A stretch of DNA of 64,000 nt. Origin: Anthostomella pinea. Lineage: Eukaryota; Ascomycota; Sordariomycetes; Xylariales; Xylariaceae. Of this stretch, positions 12,546 to 22,817 are shown in pieces. Under the pieces are notes generated by a model that saw nothing but the letters and a program-made list of their open reading frames with translations, was not told the DNA's origin and did not search any database. Position 1 is the stretch's first letter. Every line of letters starts with the position of its first letter. Where the stretch lies: NCBI GenBank assembly GCA_963556695.1, contig CAUWAG010000019.1, forward strand, positions 1-64,000, given 5' to 3'. A program made the position numbers and the translations under genes.

Positions 12546-12725
12546 TACAGACTATTTTATTTCGGATTTATTTATATATAATCTTTCTTATAGGTGCATT
12601 ATTTATGGTTATTATTGGATTAGCTTTTGTCACTATAATGTTTCTATTAGACAAGATAAAATATAAAGGTCCAACCTATATAGTAGATGTCGGACCTTGT
12701 CATAGGTAATAATCTACCGCAGAAT

Positions 12726-12757
12726 AAAAAAAAGGTCTTTTTTTTTTATAAAGCGAC
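12726..12757. repeat. A/T palindrome twin of 5365-5407
   Basis: A run of A, then GGTC, then a long run of T followed by ATAAAGCGACG. Compared with the copy at 5365-5407 the central GACC is inverted to GGTC, as if the hairpin stem had flipped, and the GGAGGA part of the tail is missing. Confidence 0.45.
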
Positions 12758-12918
12758 GAATGACAAGTAATAAACGGTAAATGACGAAAAGCGTTATTAC
12801 CTTATATTAAACATCGTTAAAAAATTATATAGGGCGGCGTTAATTTGTTAAGTATAATATTTTCTATTATAATTATATAGATTGGTCCTTGATTCAAAGT
12901 ATAAATAACATTATCCCG

Positions 12919-12993
12919 ATATAGAATTTAAATGCGAGCTTTGCAAAGCCTACATAAAACTATAATTTAGAGAGACATTTTTAACTAGAAATA
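12919..12993 (+). repeat. 75-bp direct repeat, copy 2
   Basis: Identical by eye to 11136-11210, in direct orientation 1,783 bases downstream, just before rns. Confidence 0.85.
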
Positions 12994-13099
12994 TCTTTAT
13001 ATTCTCCAAAACTTTAACCGAAAATATTTATTACCCAAAATTTATAGTGATGGATTTTACCATCAACAATTATATAATAAATATAATCGTATACATATA

Positions 13100-14605
13100 G
13101 GTGAGTTTGGTGATGGCTCTGATTGAACGCTGTCTAAATGCTTGACACATGCTAATCGAACGTTTAATTTAATGGATAATTTTATTAAAAGTGGTGTACA
13201 GGTGAGTATAGATACCCGGCCTACCTTAAAGATAGGGAAAGATCCCTAATAATAAAATGGTGTGTTAATCACCGCTTTAAGAGGACTTAAGGGAATATCG
13301 TCGGGATAGGTAGTTGTTAAGGTTGTTACTTAACAAGCCTAAATTCTCGTAGTCGAATCTGAAAGGTTGATCGACCACATTGGGTCTGAAAAAACCCCAA
13401 GGCAAGCGAGTACAGCAGTGAGGAATTTTGGTCAATGGCCTAACGGCTGAACTGGCAACTTAGAGGAATGTAGACTGTAAAAGGTACTATAAATTGACTT
13501 ATCGAATGAAATTCTAAATGTTTTATTGATAATGACGATAAGCAGATTGATGCCTTGACTAATTACGTGCCAGCAGTCGCGGTAATACGTAAGAGGCTAG
13601 TGTTATTCATCTTAAATAGGTTTAAAGGGTACTTAGACGGTGAAATAAATTACCTTAATAAAGGGATGATTTTGCTAGAGTTTTATGTGAGGAAGTAGTA
13701 CTTAAGGTGTAGAGATGAAATTCGTTGATACCTCGGGGACTGATAAAGGCGAAGGCAACTTCTTATGTAAAAACTGACGTTGAAGGACGAAGGCACAGAG
13801 AACGAACAGGATTAGGTACCCCAGTAGTCTTTGCAGAGAATGATGAATGCCATAGGTTAGGTTATAACAACTTGGTCTATAAATGAAAGTGTAAGCATTT
13901 CACCTCAAGAGTAATGTGGCAACGCAGGAACTGAAATCACTAGACCGTTTCTGACACCAGCAGTGAAGTATGTTATTTAATTCGATGATCCACGAAAAAC
14001 CTTACCACAATTTGAATGTTATTAATTTGTTAATATCAATGAATTAGTTAAAACTTTTTATTGAAAAATACATAAGTTAATAATACAAGCGTTGCACGGC
14101 TGTTTTCAGTTAATGTTGTGAAACTGCGGATTCGTCCGTGGAATTAACGAATACCCCGGCTTTATTTATAAATTTACTAATAGAGCATCTTCTGGCCCGC
14201 TACAATGGTCAGAACAAAAGGGAATAAGACAAGTCATCATGGCCTTAATATTGTGGGCTATAGACGTGCCACATACTCCTAGACAAAGAGAAGCAAAAAT
14301 GCGAATTTAAGCTAATCTCAAAAAATAGGATAAAATATGGAAATGGATTGTAGCCTGAAATTCGGCTGCATGAATAAGAAATTGCTAGTAATCGTGAATC
14401 ACCATGTCACGGTGAATAATACTTTGGATTGGTACTAACCACTCGTCGCATGCTGAAAGGAGTTGGTGCAATAAGTTTGCTCTTTTATTATAAGTAAGTA
14501 AATGATAGGGTTTAGATGTTATAGTAGGATTCTTCGTATGCGCGATTCTGATTAGTGTTAAGTCGAAATACGGTTCGTGTAGTGGAAGTTGCACGGGATT
14601 CATAA
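13100..14605 (+). rRNA. rns: Mitochondrial small-subunit ribosomal RNA
   Basis: The 5' end carries GAGTTTGGTGATGGCTCTGA followed by TTGAACGCTG, the start of helix structure seen in all small-subunit rRNAs. The 530 loop reads GTGCCAGCAGTCGCGGTAAT at about 13568. The stretch near 13,803 reads GAACAGGATTAGGTACCC, and the penultimate stem region appears near 14,580. Length is about 1.5 kb, usual for ascomycete mitochondria, and no intron interrupts the landmarks. Both ends are estimated to within about ten bases. The minus-strand frame at 14385-14615 is only a shadow of this RNA. Confidence 0.92.
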
Positions 14606-14622
14606 ATTTTAACAAAATAAAA

Positions 14623-14709
14623 AGGAAGGTTCCGTTTGTAGGTATGACGGGCTGAGCTGTAAACTCAGTAGCTATATTGCTGTCGAAGGTTCGAGTCCTT
14701 TTCTTCCTA
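14623..14709 (+). tRNA. trnY: tRNA-Tyr (anticodon GTA), mitochondrial
   Basis: Acceptor AGGAAGG pairs with TCTTCCT; anticodon stem CTGAG/CTCAG with loop CTGTAAA gives GTA; a long variable arm is present, and the T arm reads GAAGG-TTCGAGT-CCTTT. First of the tRNA cluster following rns. Confidence 0.9.
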
Positions 14710-14716
14710 AGGATAA

Positions 14717-14787
14717 GTCTCTATAGCTCAATGGTAGAGCTTGATACTGTTAATATTATGATAGATGTTCGATTCATCTTAGGGGCG
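14717..14787 (+). tRNA. trnN: tRNA-Asn (anticodon GTT), mitochondrial
   Basis: Acceptor GTCTCTA pairs with TAGGGGC, with G-T pairs; D arm GCTC/GAGC; anticodon stem TGATA/TATTA with loop CTGTTAA gives GTT; T loop TTCGATT. Confidence 0.85.
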
Positions 14788-14810
14788 TAATAAAGATATA
14801 CGAGATTAAA

Positions 14811-14882
14811 GGGATATTAGCATAACGGTAATGCATATGACTTTTAATCATCATTATGTGAGTTCGATTCTCGTATATCCTA
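14811..14882 (+). tRNA. trnK: tRNA-Lys (anticodon TTT), mitochondrial
   Basis: Acceptor GGGATAT pairs with ATATCCT; D arm GCAT/ATGC; anticodon stem ATGA/TCAT with loop CTTTTAA gives TTT; T arm loop TTCGATT. Confidence 0.88.
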
Positions 14883-14938
14883 AATAAACTTAAGTAGTTT
14901 TTTATTAATAAAAAGTATTAAGAATTTAATAAATATAA

Positions 14939-15009
14939 GCGACCATCATTTAACGGTAGGATTACTGTCTTCCAAACAGAGTGTGTCGGTTCGATTCCGA
15001 CTGGTCGTA
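14939..15009 (+). tRNA. trnG: tRNA-Gly (anticodon TCC), mitochondrial
   Basis: Acceptor GCGACCA pairs with TGGTCGT; anticodon stem CTGT/ACAG with loop CTTCCAA gives TCC; T arm GTCGG-TTCGATT-CCGAC is perfect. Confidence 0.92.
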
Positions 15010-15100
15010 ATATTATCCATTTAGATTATGAACATTTCAGCTTAAAAATAATTATAAATTTATAATATAGATTCATCTTGAAATCTCTGCTGAAATATAA

Positions 15101-15173
15101 GAATTAGTAGCTTAATTGGTAAAGGACCCTCCTGTCACGAGGGTAGATATCGGTTCGAGGCCGTTCTAATTCG
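15101..15173 (+). tRNA. trnD: tRNA-Asp (anticodon GTC), mitochondrial
   Basis: Acceptor GAATTAG pairs perfectly with CTAATTC; anticodon stem CCCTC/GAGGG with loop CTGTCAC gives GTC; T loop TTCGAGG. Confidence 0.92.
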
Positions 15174-15181
15174 AAAATGAA

Positions 15182-15263
15182 GGAAAAGTTGCTATAGGTA
15201 GGGTAAGATATTTGCTAAATATTGTGTTAATTACACATGGGTGTTCGAATCACCTCTTTTCCG
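15182..15263 (+). tRNA. trnS: tRNA-Ser (anticodon GCT), mitochondrial
   Basis: Acceptor GGAAAAG pairs with CTTTTCC; anticodon stem GATAT/ATATT with loop TTGCTAA gives GCT; the long variable arm typical of serine tRNAs is present; T loop TTCGAAT. Confidence 0.9.
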
Positions 15264-15279
15264 AAAAATATGCTTTTTT

Positions 15280-15350
15280 AAGAGTATAGTTTAATGGTAA
15301 AATAGGGAGCTTCAACCTCCAATTTCTCAGTTCGAGTCTGAGTACTCTTG
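15280..15350 (+). tRNA. trnW: tRNA-Trp (anticodon TCA), mitochondrial
   Basis: Acceptor AAGAGTA pairs with TACTCTT; anticodon stem GGAG/CTCC with loop CTTCAAC gives TCA, which reads both TGA and TGG. This is the tRNA that underlies the code-4 reading of TGA in the surrounding genes. T loop TTCGAGT. Confidence 0.93.
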
Positions 15351-15391
15351 TAATTTATCCTTTACGAAGGCAAACAAACTTAAATATAAAT

Positions 15392-16042
15392 ATGAATAAT
15401 TTATTTATTATATACGAAACCTATACAAATGGTTATAGAACAGATATATTGGATATTATATCATTATTGGCAATTTTATGTGGTATACTTGTTATTATTA
15501 GTAAAAATCCTATTGTTTCAGTATTATTTTTAATAGGTTTATTTGCGAGTATTTCTTGTTATTTAATAATGTTAGGTTTAAGTTTTATAGGTTTATCTTA
15601 TTTAATAGTTTATATAGGTGCTGTATCTATATTGTTTTTATTTATTTTAATGTTAATAAATATTAGAATAAGTGAATTACAAAGTAATACTAGTAATAGT
15701 ATACCTTTAGCTATAGCTATTGCTATATCTTTTAACTATCCTATATTCCAATTATTGCCTTATAATATTGCTATTTTAAATAATTATTCTAATTTAAATA
15801 ATATTTTATATAATATTTCTTTAAATCAATATAATAAAAAAGTGAATTTGAATACATATAGTGATGATATACATTTTGTAACCAGTAAAATATGAGATGG
15901 TAATTTAATAGAAAATAGTCATATAACTAGTATAGGGAATATTATGTATACTAATTATAATATGTGGTTAATATTGGCTAGTTTTATACTATTATTAGCT
16001 ATGGTTGGTGCGATAGTTATAACAATAAAACAAAGAAATTAA
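15392..16042 (+). CDS. nad6: NADH dehydrogenase subunit 6, mitochondrial
   Basis: A complex I membrane subunit of 216 residues. The frame runs from ATG at 15392 to TAA at 16040-16042 when the TGA at 15893-15895 is read as tryptophan; the standard code would stop there at 167 residues. Landmarks are VSVLFLIGLFASISCYLIML, YLIVYIGAVSILFLFILMLI and the C-terminal helix ASFILLLAMVGAIVITIKQ. The order here, nad6 before cox3, is reversed relative to most Sordariomycetes, where cox3 follows rns and nad6 comes later. Confidence 0.94.
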
Positions 16043-16048
16043 ATATAA

Positions 16049-16120
16049 AAGAAATTAGCTCAATGGTAGAGCAACCGTTTTACACACGGAAGGTTGGGTG
16101 TTCAAGTCACCTATTTCTTA
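16049..16120 (+). tRNA. trnV: tRNA-Val (anticodon TAC), mitochondrial
   Basis: Acceptor AAGAAAT pairs with ATTTCTT; D arm GCTC/GAGC; anticodon loop TTTACAC gives TAC with stem CCGT/ACGG; T loop TTCAAGT. Lies six bases after nad6. Confidence 0.9.
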
Positions 16121-16228
16121 AAGAGTATAAAATATGGGATTTTATTTCTTAATAAATTATTAAATAATATAATTTATTTAATAATTATATACTTTGTATG
16201 TTTTTAACTTATTAATTAAGAAAGGTAA

Positions 16229-17038
16229 ATGACTGAAATAGTAAGAAGTAATTTTCAAAATCATCCTTTTCATTTAGTGTCTCCTTCACCTTGACCATTA
16301 TATACAAGTATTAGTTTGTTTAGTTTAGCTACTAGTGGAGCATTATCTATGCATAGTTTTAGTAATGCATATAATATATATTTTTTAGCTCTTATAATGC
16401 TAGTTTTTGCTATGTCCTTTTGATTTCGTGATATAATTAGCGAGGGAACTTTTTTAGGTAATCATACTTTAGCAGTACAAAAAGGACTAAATTTAGGGGT
16501 TATTTTATTTATAGTTTCTGAAGCTTTATTCTTCATGGCTATATTTTGAGCATTCTTTCATAGTGCTTTAACTCCTACTGTGGAATTAGGGGCTCAATGA
16601 CCTCCTATAGGTATTGAACCTGTTAATCCTTTTGAATTACCTTTACTTAATACAGTACTATTATTATCAAGTGGTGCAACAGTTACATATGCTCATCATT
16701 CTTTAATTCAAGGTAAAAGAAGTGGAGCTTTATATGGTTCTATTGCTACTATAATATTAGCGGTTATTTTTACTGGTTTTCAAGGAATAGAATATAGTGT
16801 ATCATCTTTCACTATTAGTGATGGTGCTTTTGGTACATGTTTTTTTTTTGCAACAGGGTTTCATGGATTACACGTAATGGTAGGAACTGCTTTTTTAGCG
16901 GTAGCTTTATGAAGAATATTTGCATACCATCTAACAGACAATCATCATTTGGGTTTTGAGGGTGGAATTTTATACTGACACTTTGTTGATGTGGTATGAC
17001 TTTTTTTATATGTATCTGTGTATTACTGAGGATCTTAA
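16229..17038 (+). CDS. cox3: Cytochrome c oxidase subunit III, mitochondrial
   Basis: A structural core subunit of complex IV, 269 residues, open in code 4 from ATG at 16229 to TAA at 17036-17038 with many TGA tryptophans. Landmarks are [20 protein letters not shown] near the N-terminus, [20 protein letters not shown] and, at the C-terminus, [20 protein letters not shown]. The standard code would leave no long frame here, which confirms mitochondrial coding. It is the last recognised mitochondrial gene before the junction with nuclear-type sequence. Confidence 0.96.
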
Positions 17039-17355
17039 TGAAGAATATTAAATTTAAATCCCATAATTATTTAAAACACCTATGCCTTTACATAAAAATA
17101 AAGTAATATTACAATCTAATTAAATATTGATTCAACAAAAATACCTTATAATAATACATTATGCTTTAGTAGTGGTTGTTTAATTGTAGCCTTTACTAGT
17201 ATAGGTGGAATACAAAAATGAGCTACGTCATTAATAAATATATTATGTTATAGTTTTTATACTTAATAATACAAATGTAGAGTATTACTCATATAAATTT
17301 ATTAAGTATTATAATTAGAATGTTATTATTTATAATACCTTAATTATTCAAATTT
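17039..17355 (+). other. Mitochondrial spacer with possible ORF remnants
   Basis: A mini-ORF MPLHKNKVILQSN starts near 17081 and stops. In another frame, NNTLCFSSGCLIVAFTSIGG then IQKWATSLINILCYSFYT can be read with one TGA as tryptophan (about 17,152-17,267). The two could be parts of one decayed ORF. Nothing recognisable by family. Confidence 0.35.
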
Positions 17356-17730
17356 ATGGTTACCATAAATTTAAATAATTACATAAATTATGGAATATTT
17401 TTAATTAATAGTTTTTACCTTATTTTATCTGGGTTTATATTATGTAAATTAGATACTATAAATTTTGTAATTTTAGTGGGCTTTATTCTAATAGTATTAG
17501 GTTTAACTTCTAAAATATGAAGTAAGAAATTATTAAATTTATATTTAAATTTTAATAAAATAAAATGCTTTTTATTATATTTAGTCTTAAGATGACTTTT
17601 ATTAGTTTTTACGCGAACATTTTTAATAAATGTTTGTTTATTACTTAGTTGATTCTTTCCTGGATCTTATATAAACTGAGAATCATTAATATTAATATTA
17701 AATGCTACAATACTAAATTTTTTAGTATAA
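17356..17730 (+). CDS. Unidentified hydrophobic mitochondrial ORF, 124 residues
   Basis: From ATG at 17356 to TAA at 17728-17730 the frame is open for 124 residues only if TGA is tryptophan; four TGA codons fall in it. It begins MVTINLNNYINYGIFLINSF and carries three or four likely membrane segments, including FVILVGFILIVLGLTSKIW and FLLYLVLRWLLLVFT. I do not recognise the family. Retention of an open frame in code 4 but not in the standard code suggests a genuine or recently lost mitochondrial gene, though chance openness in AT-rich DNA is possible. It overlaps out of frame with a standard-code ORF at 17649-17921, which I do not support. Confidence 0.4.
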
Positions 17731-20700
17731 ATTATACTAAAATATACGTGAAAAGGTGTTCCGTATATGTACTATACAATCCTTTAACGCATGGTACTAA
17801 AGAATTATATTTTAAAACTAATGAAGGGAGTATTATTATCCTATGTTTACTTCTGACCTCCGGTAAAGTAAGCGAAGGGGTTTTTAAAAGGTTTTTTTCA
17901 ACTAAAAAACTAATAATCTAGCTATTCAACGATTAGTTGCCTGTTTTTTTAAAAAGCTTAATAAGATAGACGCGTTATAATCATCTTAATAATATTTAAT
18001 ATATCAAAGAAAATTTGTAAAGAAAAGGGGTATCAATAACTTTTTATACATATTCGTTTATATAATAGCCGTTGAGGCCGTAATTTAAGTTAAAAACACC
18101 TTATTAAGTTATTTATCCCGACCTTCAATTATCTATCTATCTGTGTAGTAGGGCAACGCGTCCACCCTACCAAACCACCTGATGGGTGTCAGATCCATCA
18201 CAAACCGGTTTATATTTATATAAGATCAGGTTCTATAAACTCGAATTGTAAACTTTTTTTTAGAGATTTTTATAAAGATTTTATTATTAAAACTATTTTT
18301 AAAGCTTTAAAAAGACTAAAAATCTCGTTTAATTCTATAGAAAGTGGTATTAATAAGTTAAAATATATTTATTTCTCGGTATATTAATTAATATTTTATT
18401 TAATAAGATTAAAAAGTTTTTCGATAAACTGCACTAAGTTATTTGAGAGCTTATTAAAGGTTATATCGTTTTTTATGTTTAATGAATAATAAAAGTATCC
18501 GCTTAATTATTTAATCGGTTCATGTTAATCGAATTAATAACTTTACTTAGAAGCCAAAACCGTTCTGATTTATCAAGTTAGTTTTTTAAAAAGAAGATGT
18601 AACGATTTAAAAAGTTCTTAATAATTAAGAAGTTAAAAAGGTTTATAAGACTTCGAGTAATTTAGTTTAACTTTAAAAAGTCGATCTATTACCGATTAGC
18701 TACAAAAATCACTAGTGCTCTTCCGTTTTCGTTAATCGTAATTATGAATCTATTTTAAAAATTAAAGGTTGCGTTGTTTTCTATAAGCATGTTATTAAAG
18801 CCTTAAAAATTATAACTAAAAGTATAAATATTAACGTTAAAAGGTAATACTTAACTACGGGTTATGAGTTGAAAATTCCTTAAAGCTGTTGATAAACGCC
18901 GATCTTTTTAAGTAAAGCTAATAGAAAAATTAAACACCTTTATAATAAGGGGTAGCGGTAAGGTTGTTTTTTTATAAGTATAGTTTTAATATCTTATTAA
19001 TTTCGTTCTAAGTGATTTAGAAGACCTTCATTCTAAAAGGTTTAAAAAAATGATAGGTTCTAGCTTTCTCATAACCCGATTAGTTAAGTTATAGAAATAA
19101 TTGGTTATATTAAAATTATATTGAAAAAACCCTCGTAAAAGTAACCTTTTTAAACCAATCAAAATTCTAAGTAAACTTTTTAAAAAAAAACTTTTTAATA
19201 AAGTAGATAGGTGGGAGTTTTTCTTGTAGCGCGTATTAATAATCCTAATATTTTACGGAAGCGTTATATTTCCGCTTCGTCAATATTTAATCATTAATTT
19301 CTCGGTACCGTTCTATACTATTTCCCGTTATTTTTATCTGATTAAAAAGAAGCCTCAATAATATATATATTAACAAAATATTAACTTTATCGGTTTTCAA
19401 TTATACAGAATTTATCGATAAGCCGTCGTCTTTTAAAAACAAGATTTTATTAAAGCTAGTTAAGGTAGCTTAATGATAGTTATATTAGTAAGGCCATTAA
19501 TTAGTTAGCTAAGCTTCAAGTTGATAACGTTGGTAATATTATTACCGTTATTAATATTATTAAGGTTATTAACATTATTATTAGTATTAGTTTTATTATA
19601 ACGCAAAGACTTATAGTCGAAATCTTAAGGAATTATACTCTTTTTATATAAACTTATAATAAGCTTTATCTTAAAAGTTCAAAATGTTAACTTTTAATCT
19701 ACCTGTTTATGTCTCTGGTAATTTCGATAAGTTATTTCGAGATAGAATTATTTTTAATCGATATTGTAGGAACAGGCTTGAACGATCAATCAGAATACTC
19801 GAGTATGGGGTCAAGGTTATGATGTTGCTGATGGTTGGATTGGGAGGTCTAGCTGGACCTGAAGGTCTGGCTAAGTAACCTCGCAATCCGGTATCTAATC
19901 TCTTATCTAATCATACATGTGGGTCTTGGTATAGATGGTTTGCAGGCTGGAATTGCATAGATCCAACATTAGCTTTATTGCTTAAAAGTCTAGCTAACTA
20001 TTACTCTATGTAAAATTTTAACTAGTTATAAACATTCGTCGTCTTTAAATGTAAAAGATGTATCGTTTTCTATTAATTTAATAAACAAAGTAATTCTTTT
20101 CGTTTTAAAAAAATCCTAGCTTGATTAGGCTTAAATAAGCTATTAAAATCGTTTTTTACTTTTGTCTTTCACTTATAATCTTTTGAATTGTATTTCTTTT
20201 TTATTCTTTTTATCTAAATAAACCCAGCTCTTAAAAGCATTTTCAAAAAAAAAAAAAGTAACAATCTTTACTGTTATAAATAGGTAACTTGTAATAATTA
20301 CACCACTCTCTCTTTTCGTTTTGCCAAGCCTTTTTACCGTGTTTAACTAAATAAATAATTCTTAAAACTTGACTTTTAGATTTATCGATTAGGCAACTGA
20401 AAAGATTTTCGATAACAATACTGTTATCTTCGTTTTAAAGGCTTTATATGGTAATAAAAACGAAAGTCGCATAATCCTCGTTTAAATTCAATAAAATCTA
20501 TAATATAATAAGTTATTTTAAAAGCTTAAGCCTTTTAATTTTTAATTAATTAGCAATTATTTATACTTATTAAAATATTTTTTCATAATATCGTAGCTAT
20601 TCAAGAAATGTTAAGATGGTTTTTTAAATGTAAAAAAATCTGCCGTAAATCTTTCAAGATTATAAAAACTTTCAAATATTTTCTAAGCTTCTGTTGCCTT

Positions 20701-20797
20701 AAAATAGTCCTTTATATATAATAATAAACTGTCCACGCAAAAACATATTATCGTAAATAAGGCTATATTATTTTTATTAGTAAAAAAAATACTAGTA
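17731..20797. other. Junction zone and TA-rich, RIP-like nuclear sequence
   Basis: Mitochondrial character fades somewhere between about 17,730 and 18,060. After that the DNA is a TA-rich mixture with GC-richer islands, such as GGCAACGCGTCCACCCTACC near 18,153 and a patch at 19,780-19,960. No ORF can be supported in either code. The density of TA and the near-absence of coding frames fit repeats mutated by repeat-induced point mutation, ending at the pogo element. Confidence 0.6.
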
Positions 20798-20840
20798 ACG
20801 TAGCTGACAAGCGAGTTGACATTACAAGCGAGTTGGCACT
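20798..20840 (+). repeat. Left terminal inverted repeat of the pogo element
   Basis: Forty-three bases beginning ACGTAGCTGACAAGCG; pairs with 22773-22815 in reverse complement. It carries a twofold internal motif (CAAGCGAGTTG.CA repeated), a likely double transposase-binding site. Confidence 0.85.
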
Positions 20841-20844
20841 CGTC

Positions 20845-22709
20845 ATGAACTTTCTAACCAATACGATTCAAACCATCATATCTCCACCAACAACAATGGC
20901 ACCGCGTTATAACGAATCAGACTTGCAGCTAGCTGTTCAAGCTAAACGACGTAACCCTCATATTCCTATATTTCAGCTTGCGAAACTCTTTAACGTCCCT
21001 CGTTCCACTTTGAGTAATAGAGTCAAAGGAATGCCATCACGACGCGACAGCATGCCCAATACTTTGAAACTTATGGTTTCCGAAGAGAATGCCATTTGTT
21101 CCTTCATTCTCGACCTGGATGCGCGAGCATTTCCGCACCGGTACAGTTATGTTGAAGATATGGCAAATCAATTGTTGGCGGCGCGTGGGGCTGGACGCGT
21201 TGGAAAGAACTGGACGCGGAACTTCATCAAACGTACACCAGGCCTCCGGACGCGTTTTCATCGGAAGATAGACTACCAGAGGGTCTTGAACGAGGATCCA
21301 GACGCGTATCGCGCGTGGTTTCGCCAAGTTGCAGCGGCAGTCGCAAAACATGGTATCCAAGATGCGGACATTTACAACTTTAATGAGACTGGGTTTATGA
21401 TGGGTATTATTGGGTCTGACATGGTCATTATAAGCACCAAAAGAAGTGGTAGGCTTAGACAAGCTTAGCAAGGCAACAGAGAATGGTCTACAGCAATCTC
21501 TGCTATCAATGCTGATGGTTGGGTGGTCCTGCCGTTCATTATTCTACAGGGCAAAACCCACCTCGCATCATGGTATCGTGGCACAACATTATCACGTGAT
21601 TAGAAGGTGGCCGTGTCTGACAACGGATGGACTACAAATGAGATCGGTTTGAAATGGATTCAGTATTTTGATAAGTATACCAGACCGCTTATGACTGCCG
21701 GTAAACGCCTCCTCATCCTAGATGGTCACGAAAGCCATTATTCCCAGGTCTTTGAGAATTATTGTCAGAACAATGGCATCATTACTCTTTGTATGCCTGC
21801 CCACTCGTCATATAGGCTCCAGCTCTTGAATGGGGGCCGGAGATAAACACCGGAAGATCTCCAGTGGGGCAGAGACGCACAGGGCATCTGACCCACCAAG
21901 AAGACAGATGATCAATCTCTGCACAAAGAGCAGGACAATCAATAGCATCCATCAATCAACATCCGTGTATTCAATACCAGCATTTAGATGTCAGTTGTTT
22001 CAGCCCACTCAAACGAGCTTATGGTTGCTCAATTGAGGATCCCATCCGGCGTCATATAACACATATTTTAAAGGAGGACTTCTTCACAGCGTTTTGTGCA
22101 GCAGACAATGCTGTAATGACACCAGGAAACATCCGAGCAGGTTTCAGTTTCACTGGCCTTGTTCCTTTTGACCCAGAAAGTGTCATTTCAAAGCTGGATG
22201 CTGTCGCTGTTGTACGAACACCGTCACCAGACCCCAATCTGCCACCCACTACTTGGACTTCAAAGACGCCTACCACCATTAATGAAGCGGTAACCCAATC
22301 GGTTTATATCTGAAATTGAGTCAGAAACCACTAGGGAAGCTCACTTACATCAATGATTGATGCATTGAGCTCATTTGTAAAGGCTATATATGGTCTTATG
22401 CACAAAGTTGCTTTTGTTGATTCCTTGGTCCGCAAGCTAGAAGAGGCCAATTATTTATTAAATAAATGCCAGAAAACAAAAAATAAATGTCTGATAAAAA
22501 AAGGAATATTTTCTGTTAAAAATACAGTAGGTCTTCAGGCTATAAAGGATAATATTAAGCTGGCAAGACAGGAAATAGGTGAAGGTAGTCGTCGTGCAAG
22601 GAGGACGGCAGCGCGTGAGTAACGGTGTGGAGTTTGCGGTAACACTGGCCATAATGCGCAAACTTGTACAATAGAGATAGAAACCTCTGAAAAAGAGGAA
22701 TCTGATTGA
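20845..22709 (+). pseudogene. pogo/Fot-like DDE transposase, broken
   Basis: The first frame (20845-21468) has an N-terminal HTH (LAVQAKRRNPHIPIFQLAKL), the CENP-B-type module WTRNFIKRTPGLRTRF and the first catalytic aspartate in DIYNFNETGFMMG. After a frame change the second aspartate appears in LLILDGHESHYS (near 21,715), then the target-loop CMPAHSSYRLQLL. About 150 foreign bases then interrupt the gene, after which DVSCFSPLKRAYGCSIEDP resumes, then MTPGNIRAGFSFTGLVPFDP in the C-terminal domain. A last segment ends in a zinc knuckle, CGVCGNTGHNAQTC, behind an in-frame stop near 22,619. Frameshifts, an insertion and nonsense codons exclude function. Confidence 0.85.
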
Positions 22710-22772
22710 TTGAATTGAATTGAATGTGTTGTGGTGAAGTTATTTCACATGGTAGTTAGAGTGTTTATGACA

Positions 22773-22815
22773 AGTGCCAACTCGCTTGTAATGCCAACCC
22801 GCTTGTCAGCTACGT
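22773..22815 (-). repeat. Right terminal inverted repeat of the pogo element
   Basis: Reverse complement begins ACGTAGCTGACAAGCG and differs from the left end at a few positions; followed by the TA target duplication. Confidence 0.85.
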
Positions 22816-22817
22816 TA

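Larger units (their letters stand above)
20798..22815 (+). mobile_element. pogo/Fot-type DNA transposon with TIRs and TA duplication
   Basis: A 2,018-base element flanked by TA on both sides (20796-20797 and 22816-22817). The ends are inverted repeats of about 43 bases starting ACGTAGCTGACAAGCG, with two or three mismatches. The encoded transposase has the N-terminal helix-turn-helix and CENP-B-like modules and the DDE domain of the Tc1/mariner superfamily pogo branch. It sits inside TA-rich RIP-like DNA but is itself of normal composition, so it arrived after that DNA decayed or escaped RIP. The coding frame is broken, so it is not autonomous. Confidence 0.9.

Noticed and set aside
14385..14615. 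Minus-strand ORF of 76 residues
   Set aside because: Lies within the 3' part of rns; conserved rRNA explains the open frame.
15022..15096. Another tRNA between trnG and trnD
   Set aside because: TTTCAGC and GCTGAAA form an outer stem, but no D or T arm or convincing anticodon arm can be drawn. It may be only a hairpin.
17649..17921. Standard-code ORF of 90 residues at the junction
   Set aside because: Overlaps the code-4 ORF, has no recognised domain and lies in AT-rich sequence.
19684..19878. ORF of 64 residues in the TA-rich block
   Set aside because: No start context or domain; surrounding sequence is noncoding and RIP-like.
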